From positions 1 through 13,446 of the forward strand of contig CAAEEO010000024.1 of assembly GCA_900754965.1 (NCBI GenBank): a stretch of DNA of 13,446 nucleotides. The letters run 5' to 3'. Below the pieces are notes generated by a model that made no database searches, was not told where the DNA came from, and saw nothing but the letters and a program-made list of their open reading frames with translations. The DNA is from an uncultured Oscillospiraceae bacterium. GTDB taxonomy: Bacteria; Bacillota; Clostridia; Oscillospirales; Oscillospiraceae. This document shows, in pieces, positions 1 to 6,932 of the stretch (position 1 is the first letter of the stretch; the number at the start of each line of letters is the position of its first letter). Position numbers and translations under genes: made by a program.

Positions 1-31
1 CAGCCAAAGGCTGTCCCGGGGGTTTTGTTTT
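1..31 (+). terminator. Right part of an intrinsic terminator of an upstream gene, cut by the window edge
   Basis: Bases 1-13 form CAGCC-AAA-GGCTG, a 5-bp stem with a 3-nt loop. The right arm continues as TCCCGGGGG and is followed by TTTTGTTTT. The outer left arm would lie before base 1, so the upstream gene is outside the window. Bases 32-146 hold no recognisable gene. Confidence 0.5.
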
Positions 32-146
32 GAGAGAGTGGGAAAAGGATGCCGGAGAACGGTCGCCGGGAAACGGGGGACTGGGCAGCTGCACTGACTG
101 ATTTTGCGTCGATTTGGCCGGGCGGAAAGGGTATGCAGTCCGGAAA

Positions 147-175
147 TTGTAATCTGTTTTACGATATGTTAAACT
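147..175 (+). promoter_or_regulatory. Putative sigma-A promoter for the first small membrane protein
   Basis: TTGTAA (147-152) and TAAACT (170-175) are separated by 17 bases, and the region to the start codon at 208 is AT-rich. The boxes match consensus only moderately, so this is an inference from spacing and position. Confidence 0.4.
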
Positions 176-207
176 TTTAATAATTTTTCAGGGAAAGGGA
201 GAGGAAC

Positions 208-498
208 ATGGAAGAACTGAAAGAGAAAAAAACGAGCAATCTCCATGCCTGTGCAGCCGCTGTGTTACTGTTCATTTGTGCAGGATTTGGGCTGTTTAAT
301 GTCATTAACAATGTCCGCGCACTGGTCTATGCGGATCGAATTTTGTCGGTGCTGCGGTATCTGCTGCTGAATCTGGTGCAAACGGGAGCAGTGGGGTTTC
401 TTGCCTGGGAACTGTGGAAGCAGGAGAGAAACAAACGCATGGTTTTGTCTGTGACGATCCTGGCCGGGAGCAAGCTGCTGAGTCTGCTGCTGCATTAA
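208..498 (+). CDS. Small hypothetical membrane protein (96 aa)
   Basis: I do not recognise a family. The protein has a charged N-terminus (MEELKEKK, with more K/T/S to about residue 12) followed by three hydrophobic stretches at about residues 13-35, 45-68 and 78-95, so it should be an integral membrane protein with three passes. A basic/acidic segment (WKQERNKR) lies between the second and third. The ATG at 208 is chosen because GGGAGAGG lies just upstream (197-204). A weak promoter is visible at 147-175. The stop codon forms the foot of a strong hairpin (496-530), and another membrane-protein gene follows 57 bases later, so the two may be co-transcribed. The function is unknown. Confidence 0.6.
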   Translation: MEELKEKKTSNLHACAAAVLLFICAGFGLFNVINNVRALVYADRILSVLRYLLLNLVQTGAVGFLAWELWKQERNKRMVLSVTILAGSKLLSLLLH

Positions 499-530
499 TA
501 GCTGTATTTCCGGTGGGAATACAGCTATTA
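496..530 (+). other. Strong intergenic hairpin between two membrane-protein genes
   Basis: Bases 496-510 pair with 516-530 around the loop CGGTG. This gives a 15-bp stem with a single G-U pair (509-517). It starts at the stop codon of the upstream gene. The 3' side runs into TAACGG with no T-run, so it is not a typical intrinsic terminator. It may instead slow decay, mark a processing site, or weaken read-through into the downstream gene. Confidence 0.6.
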
Positions 531-555
531 TAACGGATACAGCGAATCATTTAGT

Positions 556-1290
556 GTGCTTAGGCTGCTGCCGTATTTGGTCGAGATGGTCGGCTATGTG
601 TGCCTGATGCTGTTTGTTCATGTGATGCTGAATACGGAAAATAAAAAACAGCAGAGCGGGGTCAGAGCAGTCTGGTTCCTGCCGGGAACGGTCGTTTTGG
701 TGTCACTTGTCTGGCAGGTATTGAACGCTGTCCTGGGCGGTGTGTACTACGGCGGACTGTTGGTCGGACTGCTCAGCGTTCTTCTCGGCATTTCGCTGCT
801 GCTGATCATGTACTGGGTCGTCTTTCCGGAGGGGAGCGCCTATCATGGGGAAGGGTATCGGAGCATGATTCCGCACTTGCTGCTGAGTCTGCTGACCCTG
901 GGAATCTATCAGCTGATCTGGGTGTGCAAAGTGACCAGATACCTGAACGAACGGGTGGATACGGAGCCGCCGATGAAACCCTGGCACCAGGTGGTGGCAT
1001 GCCTGTTTGTCCCATTTTACACGGTGTATTGGGTCTATAAAAGCTGCCAGCGATTGGACTGTGTGGCACGCGAAAAGGGCGTTGAGTCGCATCTTACGAT
1101 GCTGTGCGTGATCGCCCAGTGCCTGAGTTTGTTCAATGTGATTCTGGCATCGCTTTTCATGCAGGAAAAGATCAATGTTCTGGCGCAACTGGAAATCGGG
1201 GAAGTTTTGCTCGGGGCGCCCAGTGTGCAGAATGGGCCGACTTGGGGAACGCTGCATACACATACGCAGCAGCCGATTTCGGAAAGCTGA
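556..1290 (+). CDS. DUF4234-like integral membrane protein (244 aa)
   Basis: This is a polytopic membrane protein. Hydrophobic segments are visible at about residues 5-26, 38-60, 65-90, 103-123, 146-163 and 180-205. Two segments carry the pattern 'TLGIYQLIW...K.....N' (about 110-131) and 'VPFYTVYWVYKS' (about 152-163). Such a repeat of aromatic-rich Gly/Pro-Ile/Phe-Tyr-x-x-Tyr/Ile-Trp segments is typical of DUF4234 proteins, whose role is unknown. The GTG at 556 gives the longest supported reading, but I see no convincing ribosome site there. An in-frame ATG at 586 also lacks one, so the start is uncertain. It follows the 96-aa membrane protein, with a strong hairpin between them, and ends at a bidirectional terminator facing the convergent regulator gene. 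Confidence 0.6.
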   Translation: MLRLLPYLVEMVGYVCLMLFVHVMLNTENKKQQSGVRAVWFLPGTVVLVSLVWQVLNAVLGGVYYGGLLVGLLSVLLGISLLLIMYWVVFPEGSAYHGEGYRSMIPHLLLSLLTLGIYQLIWVCKVTRYLNERVDTEPPMKPWHQVVACLFVPFYTVYWVYKSCQRLDCVAREKGVESHLTMLCVIAQCLSLFNVILASLFMQEKINVLAQLEIGEVLLGAPSVQNGPTWGTLHTHTQQPISES

Positions 1291-1313
1291 AAGAGAATCA
1301 TATGCAGAAAAAC

Positions 1314-1354
1314 AAAAACCGGGCAGGAAACGCATTGTTTCCTGCCCGGTTTTT
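1314..1354. terminator. Bidirectional intrinsic terminator between convergent genes
   Basis: ACCGGGCAGGAAA (1318-1330) and TTTCCTGCCCGGT (1338-1350) form a perfect 13-bp stem with a 7-nt loop. A run of A on the left and T on the right extends the stem and supplies a U-tract in both directions. It ends the membrane-protein gene on the plus strand and overlaps the stop codon of the minus-strand regulator. Confidence 0.9.
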
Positions 1355-2903
1355 ATAGATCCAGATATTCATAGATTTTGAAGGAATAGGCCAGATTGAA
1401 AATTTCTGCTGCATTCTGGAAATCCAGTCCGGTCAGCTCGATAATCCGCTGCCGGCGGTAGATAATGGTGTTTTTGTGGGTGAACAGCCGAACGGCGGTT
1501 TCTTTCAGGTTCATCATCGTCTGAATATAGACTTTCAGTGTGGTGAACAGTTCCGTGTTATTGGCGATATCATATTGCCGCAGAAATTCCAATGCAGGGT
1601 GGCAATAGCTTTTCATGTGCTCCCCGGCGGAGAGGTTTCGCAGCATGTCAAAAAAGGCCAGCTCACGATAATACACGATACTGTCTTTTAGATTCAGCCG
1701 TCCGGCCAATATCAATGCCTGTTCGGCCTGGCGATACGCCCTGGCAAAGTCCTCCAGATCATAGAATTCGTTGCTGACACCGACGATCAACCGATAGGTT
1801 TTGCTCAATTCCTCCAAAAAAGTCATGGTGCGCTGATTGTACTCCGCGCGGGATGGGTCCATGTCCATAATGAGGATGAGGTGATTGCCGTGCTGGATGG
1901 GAGGGACGGGGAGAAAGCGGGGAGCGAGTTTGTTGTTCAGGCCGTTGCTGTATTGGATGCTGTTTTGATAATAATAACTGGTGATGACAAGGGCGCGCAT
2001 CTGCTTTGGAACCCGCAGTTTGGCGGTGCGCACGCGGGAAACGATGCTGTCGTGGCTTTCCCCTTCCAAAATGTCCTGAAGGAGTCGGTAATATACCTGA
2101 TTGGAAACGCTCAACTCCGGTTTATGGCGCTGAATGTAATCCCCGGCCACGGAACTGATGACGGGAAGAATGTCATAGACCAGGGCGGAGGCGTCGTTGT
2201 GCTCTGAGAGCATGAAGACATAGCCCTGTGCCATGCGGTTGATGACGATGGGACTGCTGTAATAGACGGTTCCTGTTTCCTGGCAGACATAACATTCCGG
2301 TTTGGAGGAGACCACCGGCCGTTTGAGAACGGTGTCGTTGCAATGTTCCATAAAATCTGCCGAGCAATATCCGTTGCCGATAAATTGAACCCAGTCAGGG
2401 GAGAGAACCGACACATTTCGGGAATAAGCCAGAAGTTTTCCGCTGAAATCGACTGCCACCAGCTGATGTCCGCACTGACGGGCGGCCTCGGTGAGCACAT
2501 AGGACAGATCGTGACCGCTGATGATCATGCGCAGAAAGGTGGCATAATCTGCGGCATGGCGATCATCGCTGCTGAACAGCATTTGCAGGTGGTTGAGCAG
2601 GGCGCCCTGTTCGCTCCAATGGACGGATACCACATTGGTTTCCGGATTGTCCCGGCGGATTTTGTGTAAAAGTCGGTCCTGGGTCCCGGCGGTTTTGCAG
2701 ACCAGCAGGATATTTTGCGGCAAGGCACTGTATTTGCCGATCATTTCGTCATAGAGAACATACAAAACATCCGGAGAACCAACGCCGGTGTCTGGCTGGT
2801 GATAGAGCAGGGCAGTCACTTCCCTGGTTTCATCTGCAATCAGAAAGGTGGTTTGAGGGGGGCGGGTGTCCTGGAGCATTCTGACGATCGTGCTGAATTG
2901 CAT
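1353..2903 (-). CDS. PucR/CdaR-family transcriptional regulator (516 aa)
   Basis: This is a cytoplasmic DNA-binding regulator. The C-terminal segment at about residues 466-494 (LKETAVRLFTHKNTIIYRRQ, then RIIELTGLD) is the characteristic PucR-type helix-turn-helix, with the 'H.NT..YR..RI.ELTG' pattern. The middle (about 110-250) looks GAF-like (HQLVAVDFSGKLLAYS), and about 270-440 looks like the CdaR GGDEF-like region. Known members mostly activate catabolic genes in response to a small ligand. The ATG at 2903 follows AAAAAGGAGG (cctcc at 2914-2918, 10 bases before the start). It is transcribed from TTGACG-17-TATAAT at 3042-3014, back to back with the reductase/SDR/transporter unit, so it probably controls that unit and perhaps itself. 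The ligand cannot be read from the sequence. Its stop lies in the shared terminator. Confidence 0.85.
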   Translation of the reverse strand: MQFSTIVRMLQDTRPPQTTFLIADETREVTALLYHQPDTGVGSPDVLYVLYDEMIGKYSALPQNILLVCKTAGTQDRLLHKIRRDNPETNVVSVHWSEQGALLNHLQMLFSSDDRHAADYATFLRMIISGHDLSYVLTEAARQCGHQLVAVDFSGKLLAYSRNVSVLSPDWVQFIGNGYCSADFMEHCNDTVLKRPVVSSKPECYVCQETGTVYYSSPIVINRMAQGYVFMLSEHNDASALVYDILPVISSVAGDYIQRHKPELSVSNQVYYRLLQDILEGESHDSIVSRVRTAKLRVPKQMRALVITSYYYQNSIQYSNGLNNKLAPRFLPVPPIQHGNHLILIMDMDPSRAEYNQRTMTFLEELSKTYRLIVGVSNEFYDLEDFARAYRQAEQALILAGRLNLKDSIVYYRELAFFDMLRNLSAGEHMKSYCHPALEFLRQYDIANNTELFTTLKVYIQTMMNLKETAVRLFTHKNTIIYRRQRIIELTGLDFQNAAEIFNLAYSFKIYEYLDL

Positions 2904-2989
2904 CTGATGGACGCCTCCTTTTTAAGAGTATATTCGTTAAACTGTTCACACAACACAATGGGCGGCGGGATATTTGTATGCTGAAACTA

Positions 2990-3018
2990 TGTTATTTTTT
3001 TGTCTTTACTTGTATTAT
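2990..3018 (+). promoter_or_regulatory. Weak candidate promoter of the reductase operon
   Basis: TGTTAT (2990-2995), 17 bases, then TATTAT (3013-3018). The -35 is poor, which would fit a promoter that needs an activator. Its -10 occupies the same bases as the minus-strand -10 of the regulator. The 2904-3093 gap shows no riboswitch or long palindrome that I can recognise. Confidence 0.25.
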
Positions 3019-3042
3019 AAGGGCATCAAGGGGGTTCGTCAA
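3014..3042 (-). promoter_or_regulatory. Sigma-A promoter of the PucR-type regulator
   Basis: Read on the minus strand, TTGACG (3042-3037) and a perfect TATAAT (3019-3014) are spaced by exactly 17 bases. Transcription would start near 3007, giving a leader of about 100 nt before the regulator ATG at 2903. Confidence 0.75.
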
Positions 3043-3093
3043 GTATGGAACTCCGAGGGGATTTTGTAATACAGAACAGAAAGGACTGATCGT

Positions 3094-5034
3094 ATGAAGT
3101 ATGAGAAACTTTTTTCCAGAGGGAAGATCGGCAATCTGGAGCTGAAAAGCCGGATCGTGATGCCTCCCATGGGAACCAGCATGGCCTGCGCAAACGGAGA
3201 GGCATCCGACCGAATTATTCGTTATTATGAAGAACGGGCAAAAAACGGTTGTGCGCTGATCTGCACGGAAGTGACCTGTGTGGATGAAGAAACAGGCGCC
3301 GGCGGATACTATCAGCTTCACGCGACCAGTATGAAACATGCCCAGGGATTGCAGAAACTGGCAGACGCGGTACATAAGTACGATACGAAGATCTTCCTGC
3401 AGCTGCATCATCCCGGGCGGGAGATTTCGGCATCGATGCAGAAGGCAGGAGAAATCGTGGCGCCGAGTGCAATTCCCTGCCCGGTGACCCAGGAAATGCC
3501 CAGAGCATTGGAAACTGAGGAAGTGACGGCGCTTGCCCAGAAATTTGTCCGGGGCGCTGTGATCGCCAAAGCGGCGGGAATGGACGGCGTGGAGCTCCAT
3601 GCAGCCCATGGATATTTGATCAACCAGTTCCTCAGCCCGCTGACCAACAAGCGCACAGATAAGTATGGCGGGGATTTTGTGAACCGGATGCGTTTCATCA
3701 GCGAGATTATCACAGGGATTCGATTTGCCTGTGGTCCCCAGTTCCCCGTGAGCGTGCGATTTAGCGCTGACGAGTTCCTGGAAGGGGGTATCGACCTGGA
3801 AGAAAGCGTGCGGATTGCACGGTATCTGGAAAGCCTCGGCGTCGTTTCCCTGAATGTCAGCTGCGGCACCTATGCTACCGGAAATACCATTGTGGAGCCG
3901 TATTTCCGCAAGGAAGGCTGGAAGAAACATCTGGCAGCGACCATTAAGCAGAATGTAAAGATTCCCATCATCGCAGTCAATACAATCAAGCACCCGGAAA
4001 CTGCGGAGGCGCTGTTGGAAGAGGGTGTTTGCGATTTCGTGGCGCTGGGCCGCGCGCAGCTGGCTGACCCGGAATGGGCAAGCAAAGCCAAGGCGGGAAA
4101 GGAGCATCTCATCCGCAAGTGCATGGGCTGTATGTTCTGTTTCAAGGCGGCGCTGAGTGGGATGCCCATCATTTGTAATGCAAACCCGGTGCTTGGACAG
4201 GAACTGCTGTACAATGAAGATACACTGAAGAAAAACGGAGACGGCCGGACTGTGGCAGTCATTGGCGGCGGTCCCGGCGGTATGCAGGCGGCACTGGTGT
4301 TGGCGCGGCGCGGGTTCAAGCCAGTTCTGTTTGAAAAGACCGATCGCCTGGGCGGCTCGATGAATTTTGCACACAAACCGCCCAATAAGGAACTGATCCT
4401 GGAACTGATTCAGACCATGATCAACGAATTGAAGGAAGAACAGGTGGAGATCCGACTCAATACAGAGGCCACCGTAGAGATGGTGAAAGCCCTGGAGCCG
4501 TACGGTGTGATTGTCGCCACCGGCGGAGAGCCCATTGTCCCGCCGATCCCCGGCACAGACAAAGGCCATGTGTATCTGGCACAGGATGTGGTGGACGGAA
4601 AGTATGAGATCAAGGGCAAGAAAGTCGTTGTGATTGGCGCAGGCGTTACCGGTCTGGAAACGGCCGAGATGCTGGCTCCGGAAAATACTGTAACCGTTGT
4701 GGAAATGACCAATGATGTGGCTGCAGTGCTGTATCCCAGTATCCGGATCTATCTGATGCGCACACTGGCAGAGCTGGGCGTGGAGATCAAGACGCTGCAG
4801 GGTGTCCAGGAGATTTTGGAGGACAAAGTGGTGCTGCGTCACAGTGTGACAGCGTTTAGAAACGAACTGGATGCAGATGTGGTGATCTGGGCTGCGGGCG
4901 TGCGTCCGAATAAGAAACTGACGGATGAATTTTACGCTGCGTTCGATAAAGTCACTACGGTGGGCGACGCATCGACTCCCGGCCTGATTGGCGAGGCACT
5001 GCGGGAGGCGAACAGCAAGGCATACGTATTTTAA
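3094..5034 (+). CDS. Old Yellow Enzyme-type FMN/FAD/4Fe-4S ene-reductase (646 aa)
   Basis: This belongs to the 2,4-dienoyl-CoA reductase / trimethylamine dehydrogenase / BaiCD / daidzein reductase group, which reduces C=C bonds conjugated to a carbonyl using NAD(P)H. Residues 1-340 are the FMN-binding TIM barrel (IVMPPMGTSMA near 22; HAAHGYL with H169, H172 and Y174). Four cysteines (C343, C346, C349, C361; CX2CX2CX11C) should hold a 4Fe-4S cluster. A Rossmann segment follows with IGGGPGG near 389-395, and a second dinucleotide site IGAGVTG near 514-520. The family is usually about 640-680 residues, so it is complete. The ATG at 3094 follows AGAAAGGA. It is the first gene of the unit and lies 18 bases before an SDR gene. 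It is soluble, and there is no signal peptide. The true substrate (enoate, steroid, flavonoid or other enone) is unknown; the company of SDRs argues against a plain fatty-acid role. Confidence 0.9.
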   Translation: MKYEKLFSRGKIGNLELKSRIVMPPMGTSMACANGEASDRIIRYYEERAKNGCALICTEVTCVDEETGAGGYYQLHATSMKHAQGLQKLADAVHKYDTKIFLQLHHPGREISASMQKAGEIVAPSAIPCPVTQEMPRALETEEVTALAQKFVRGAVIAKAAGMDGVELHAAHGYLINQFLSPLTNKRTDKYGGDFVNRMRFISEIITGIRFACGPQFPVSVRFSADEFLEGGIDLEESVRIARYLESLGVVSLNVSCGTYATGNTIVEPYFRKEGWKKHLAATIKQNVKIPIIAVNTIKHPETAEALLEEGVCDFVALGRAQLADPEWASKAKAGKEHLIRKCMGCMFCFKAALSGMPIICNANPVLGQELLYNEDTLKKNGDGRTVAVIGGGPGGMQAALVLARRGFKPVLFEKTDRLGGSMNFAHKPPNKELILELIQTMINELKEEQVEIRLNTEATVEMVKALEPYGVIVATGGEPIVPPIPGTDKGHVYLAQDVVDGKYEIKGKKVVVIGAGVTGLETAEMLAPENTVTVVEMTNDVAAVLYPSIRIYLMRTLAELGVEIKTLQGVQEILEDKVVLRHSVTAFRNELDADVVIWAAGVRPNKKLTDEFYAAFDKVTTVGDASTPGLIGEALREANSKAYVF

Positions 5035-5052
5035 TGCAGGGAGGGCCGCTCA

Positions 5053-5895
5053 ATGAAAGAATTTAAAGATAAAGTATTGGTCGTCACCGGCGCAGGCAGC
5101 GGCATCGGACGTGCCATCGCACTGGAAGGCGCACTGCGGGGAATGAAGATCGTGGTCAATGACATTGACCCGGTGGGCCTGCAGGAAACGGAAGAACAGC
5201 TCAAGGCAAAAGGTGCTCAGGTCGTTACGCAAGTGGCGGATGCATCCCTGGCGGAGAGCATTGAGGCGCTGCTGAAACTGACACTGGATACCTACGGGAA
5301 AGTGAATATTATGGTCAGCAATGCAGGTGTGACGCTGCCCGGCCCCGTTTGGGAAGTGCCGGTACAGGATTTGGACTGGATCACCCAGGCAAACTTCCTG
5401 GGCCACACCTACGGTATGCACTACTTCATCAAACAGATGATTGAGCAGGGCGATGAATGTGCCTATCTGAATGTGGCCTCCGGTGCAGGTCTGGGCATTT
5501 CCGCCAGCTCCTGTATGTATCATGCCACCAAGACGGCCGATGTGGTGCAGACGGAGTGCACATATCTGGCAATGAAGACGCGTGGAATCACCAATGTGCA
5601 GATGCATGTGCTCTGCCCGGCCTATGTGCTGACAAATATCCATCTCAGCGATCAGCATCGTCCGGAGCGGGCGCAGATCAACGATGATCCCTATTACACC
5701 AGTGATGAGTTTATTGCCGGCAAGATCCGGGCAGCGCGGGGCGTTTCCACGGGGATTCCCATTGACTCTGTGGGCATGACGGTGTTTACGGCATTTGAGG
5801 ACGATAAGTTCTACATCTTCACCCATCCGGAGGCAATCGAGGTGCAGAAACTGCGTGTGCAGGCGATTTATGACGGAACACACCCCATCGGATAA
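5053..5895 (+). CDS. Short-chain dehydrogenase/reductase, first of a tandem pair (280 aa)
   Basis: A classical SDR that should interconvert an alcohol and a ketone with NAD(H). Visible elements are the cofactor motif TGAGSGIG (12-19), D37 at the end of the second strand (favours NAD over NADP), SNAG at 89-92 (usual NNAG), and the catalytic S143, Y156 and K160 with the standard 13- and 4-residue spacing. Residues 200-215 carry a D.HRP.R..I.DDPYY motif also present at the same positions in the next gene. The C-terminal FYIFTHPE segment is typical of SDRs of this size. It starts 18 bases after the ene-reductase, with GGGAGG at 5040-5045, so it is co-transcribed. By analogy with known pathways it could reduce the ketone left by the ene-reductase. 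The substrate is unknown, and I would not name it a hydroxysteroid dehydrogenase. Confidence 0.88.
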   Translation: MKEFKDKVLVVTGAGSGIGRAIALEGALRGMKIVVNDIDPVGLQETEEQLKAKGAQVVTQVADASLAESIEALLKLTLDTYGKVNIMVSNAGVTLPGPVWEVPVQDLDWITQANFLGHTYGMHYFIKQMIEQGDECAYLNVASGAGLGISASSCMYHATKTADVVQTECTYLAMKTRGITNVQMHVLCPAYVLTNIHLSDQHRPERAQINDDPYYTSDEFIAGKIRAARGVSTGIPIDSVGMTVFTAFEDDKFYIFTHPEAIEVQKLRVQAIYDGTHPIG

Positions 5896-5941
5896 ACAGG
5901 AAACAGAGCATCCATAGAACATCAGATCAGGAGGAATCGAC

Positions 5942-6826
5942 ATGATCAAAACATATAAAGATCAAAAAGCAGTTGTGACCGGAGCTGCCAACGGCATCGG
6001 AAAATCCTTCGCTGTTCGGTTTGCAGAGCGTGGCGCCGAGGTGCTTCTGGTGGATATTCACGGAGATGAAGCGGAAAAGGCGGCAGAGGAGATCCGCAGT
6101 AAGGGTGGCGTTGCCTACTCCATGGAGGCAGATGTTTCTGTAAAAGAGGACTGCAGGCGGATATTTGACCGGGCTATGGAACTGTGGGGACGCACGGACA
6201 TTCTGGTCAATAATGCCGGCGTCAGCGCCAGCGGCGATGTGTGGAACATTCCGGAGCGGGATCTGCGCTGGGTTTACGAAGTGAATGTATTTTCACATTG
6301 GTTTATGATGGGTTACTTTATCCCCCAGATGGAGCAGCAGGGAACACATTGCCAGATCATCAATGTCTGCTCGATTGCCGGCTTGATTACCAGTCCGGCC
6401 TCTCCGGTGTATTTCAGTTCCAAACATGCAGCGGTGGCATTGAGCGAAGTGGTTTATAAACAGCTGCGGGAAAAGGGTGCAGACATTGATGTGTCTGTGT
6501 TCTGCCCCGGCTTTGTGGCAACGGAGATGTGGCAGACAGACCGGCATCGCCCGGCACGCTACGCCATCACAGATGATCCCTACTACCACGATGAAAATTA
6601 TCAGCAGCAGCTTGCAATCAGCAAATATGTGACGGAAAATGGTACCCCCACAGAAGAAGTGATGGATTATGTATTCAAACTTCTGGAGGACGAACACTTC
6701 TATATTCTGACGCATGACAAATACGATGGCATGCTCCGCGCCCAGGGCGTTTGGCAGGCGGATAAGGTACGCCCGGTGGAACTGTCCGATGTCAATGTGG
6801 TGGCAGATCTGAAGAAAGACGTATAA
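5942..6826 (+). CDS. Short-chain dehydrogenase/reductase, second of a tandem pair (294 aa)
   Basis: A second classical SDR, clearly related to its upstream neighbour. It has TGAANGIG (13-20), D38 for NAD preference, NNAG at 90-93, and the triad S144, Y157 and K161. The D.HRP.R..I.DDPYY motif sits at 200-215, exactly as in the first SDR, while the residues around the active-site Tyr differ (YFSSK versus YHATK). A FYILTH segment lies near the C-terminus, and the tail is about 14 residues longer. AGGAGG (5929-5934) is 7 bases before the ATG. The gap to the first SDR is 46 bases. Two SDRs after one ene-reductase suggests either opposite stereochemistry (oxidise with one, reduce with the other, giving epimerisation) or two different carbonyls on one substrate. 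This is inference only. Confidence 0.88.
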   Translation: MIKTYKDQKAVVTGAANGIGKSFAVRFAERGAEVLLVDIHGDEAEKAAEEIRSKGGVAYSMEADVSVKEDCRRIFDRAMELWGRTDILVNNAGVSASGDVWNIPERDLRWVYEVNVFSHWFMMGYFIPQMEQQGTHCQIINVCSIAGLITSPASPVYFSSKHAAVALSEVVYKQLREKGADIDVSVFCPGFVATEMWQTDRHRPARYAITDDPYYHDENYQQQLAISKYVTENGTPTEEVMDYVFKLLEDEHFYILTHDKYDGMLRAQGVWQADKVRPVELSDVNVVADLKKDV

Positions 6827-6833
6827 GCATGAT

Positions 6834-6864
6834 GGAGCCGCCGCGCCTTTGCTGCGGCGGCTCC
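6834..6864 (+). other. GC-rich hairpin between the second SDR and the transporter
   Basis: GGAGCCGCCGC (6834-6844) pairs perfectly with GCGGCGGCTCC (6854-6864) around a 9-nt loop, 7 bases after the SDR stop. It is followed by AGTTCCCCGG rather than T-residues, so full intrinsic termination is unlikely. It may stabilise the upstream message or set a lower transporter level. Confidence 0.6.
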
Positions 6865-6890
6865 AGTTCCCCGGATCGCGGAGGTACGCC

Positions 6891-6932
6891 ATGCCTCTGT
6901 ATGTAAGTAAGGAGAATTTGTATGGAAAATAA
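6891..6932 (+). CDS. Putative 13-codon leader ORF overlapping the transporter start
   Basis: ATG at 6891 is preceded by GGAGG (6880-6884) with a 6-base gap. It reads MPLYVSKENLYGK and stops with TAA at 6930-6932, 11 bases into the transporter gene in another frame. The transporter's own ribosome site (AAGGAG, 6909-6914) lies inside this ORF, so ribosomes on it would pass over the transporter start region. Translational coupling or an attenuation-like control is possible. It could also be chance, since the ORF is very short. Confidence 0.35.
   Translation: MPLYVSKENLYGK

Noticed and set aside
2943..2955. TGTT-CACAC-AACA inverted repeat as a PucR operator
   Set aside because: Four-base arms in an AT/AC-rich stretch are expected by chance, and no second copy was seen in the gap.
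3045..3089. A 14-codon ORF (MELRGDF...) in the leader of the ene-reductase gene
   Set aside because: Its only ribosome-site candidate is a G-run about 10 bases upstream, and it may lie at the very start of the transcript. It is too weak to call a leader peptide.
2992..4842. A 616-codon open frame on the minus strand, antisense to the ene-reductase
   Set aside because: The plus-strand protein has complete flavin, Fe-S and dinucleotide motifs. The antisense product is His/Cys/Gln-rich without any domain and has no ribosome site. It is a codon-bias shadow.
5050..5949. A 299-codon minus-strand frame over the first SDR gene
   Set aside because: Same composition artefact. The SDR on the plus strand has all catalytic motifs and a ribosome site.
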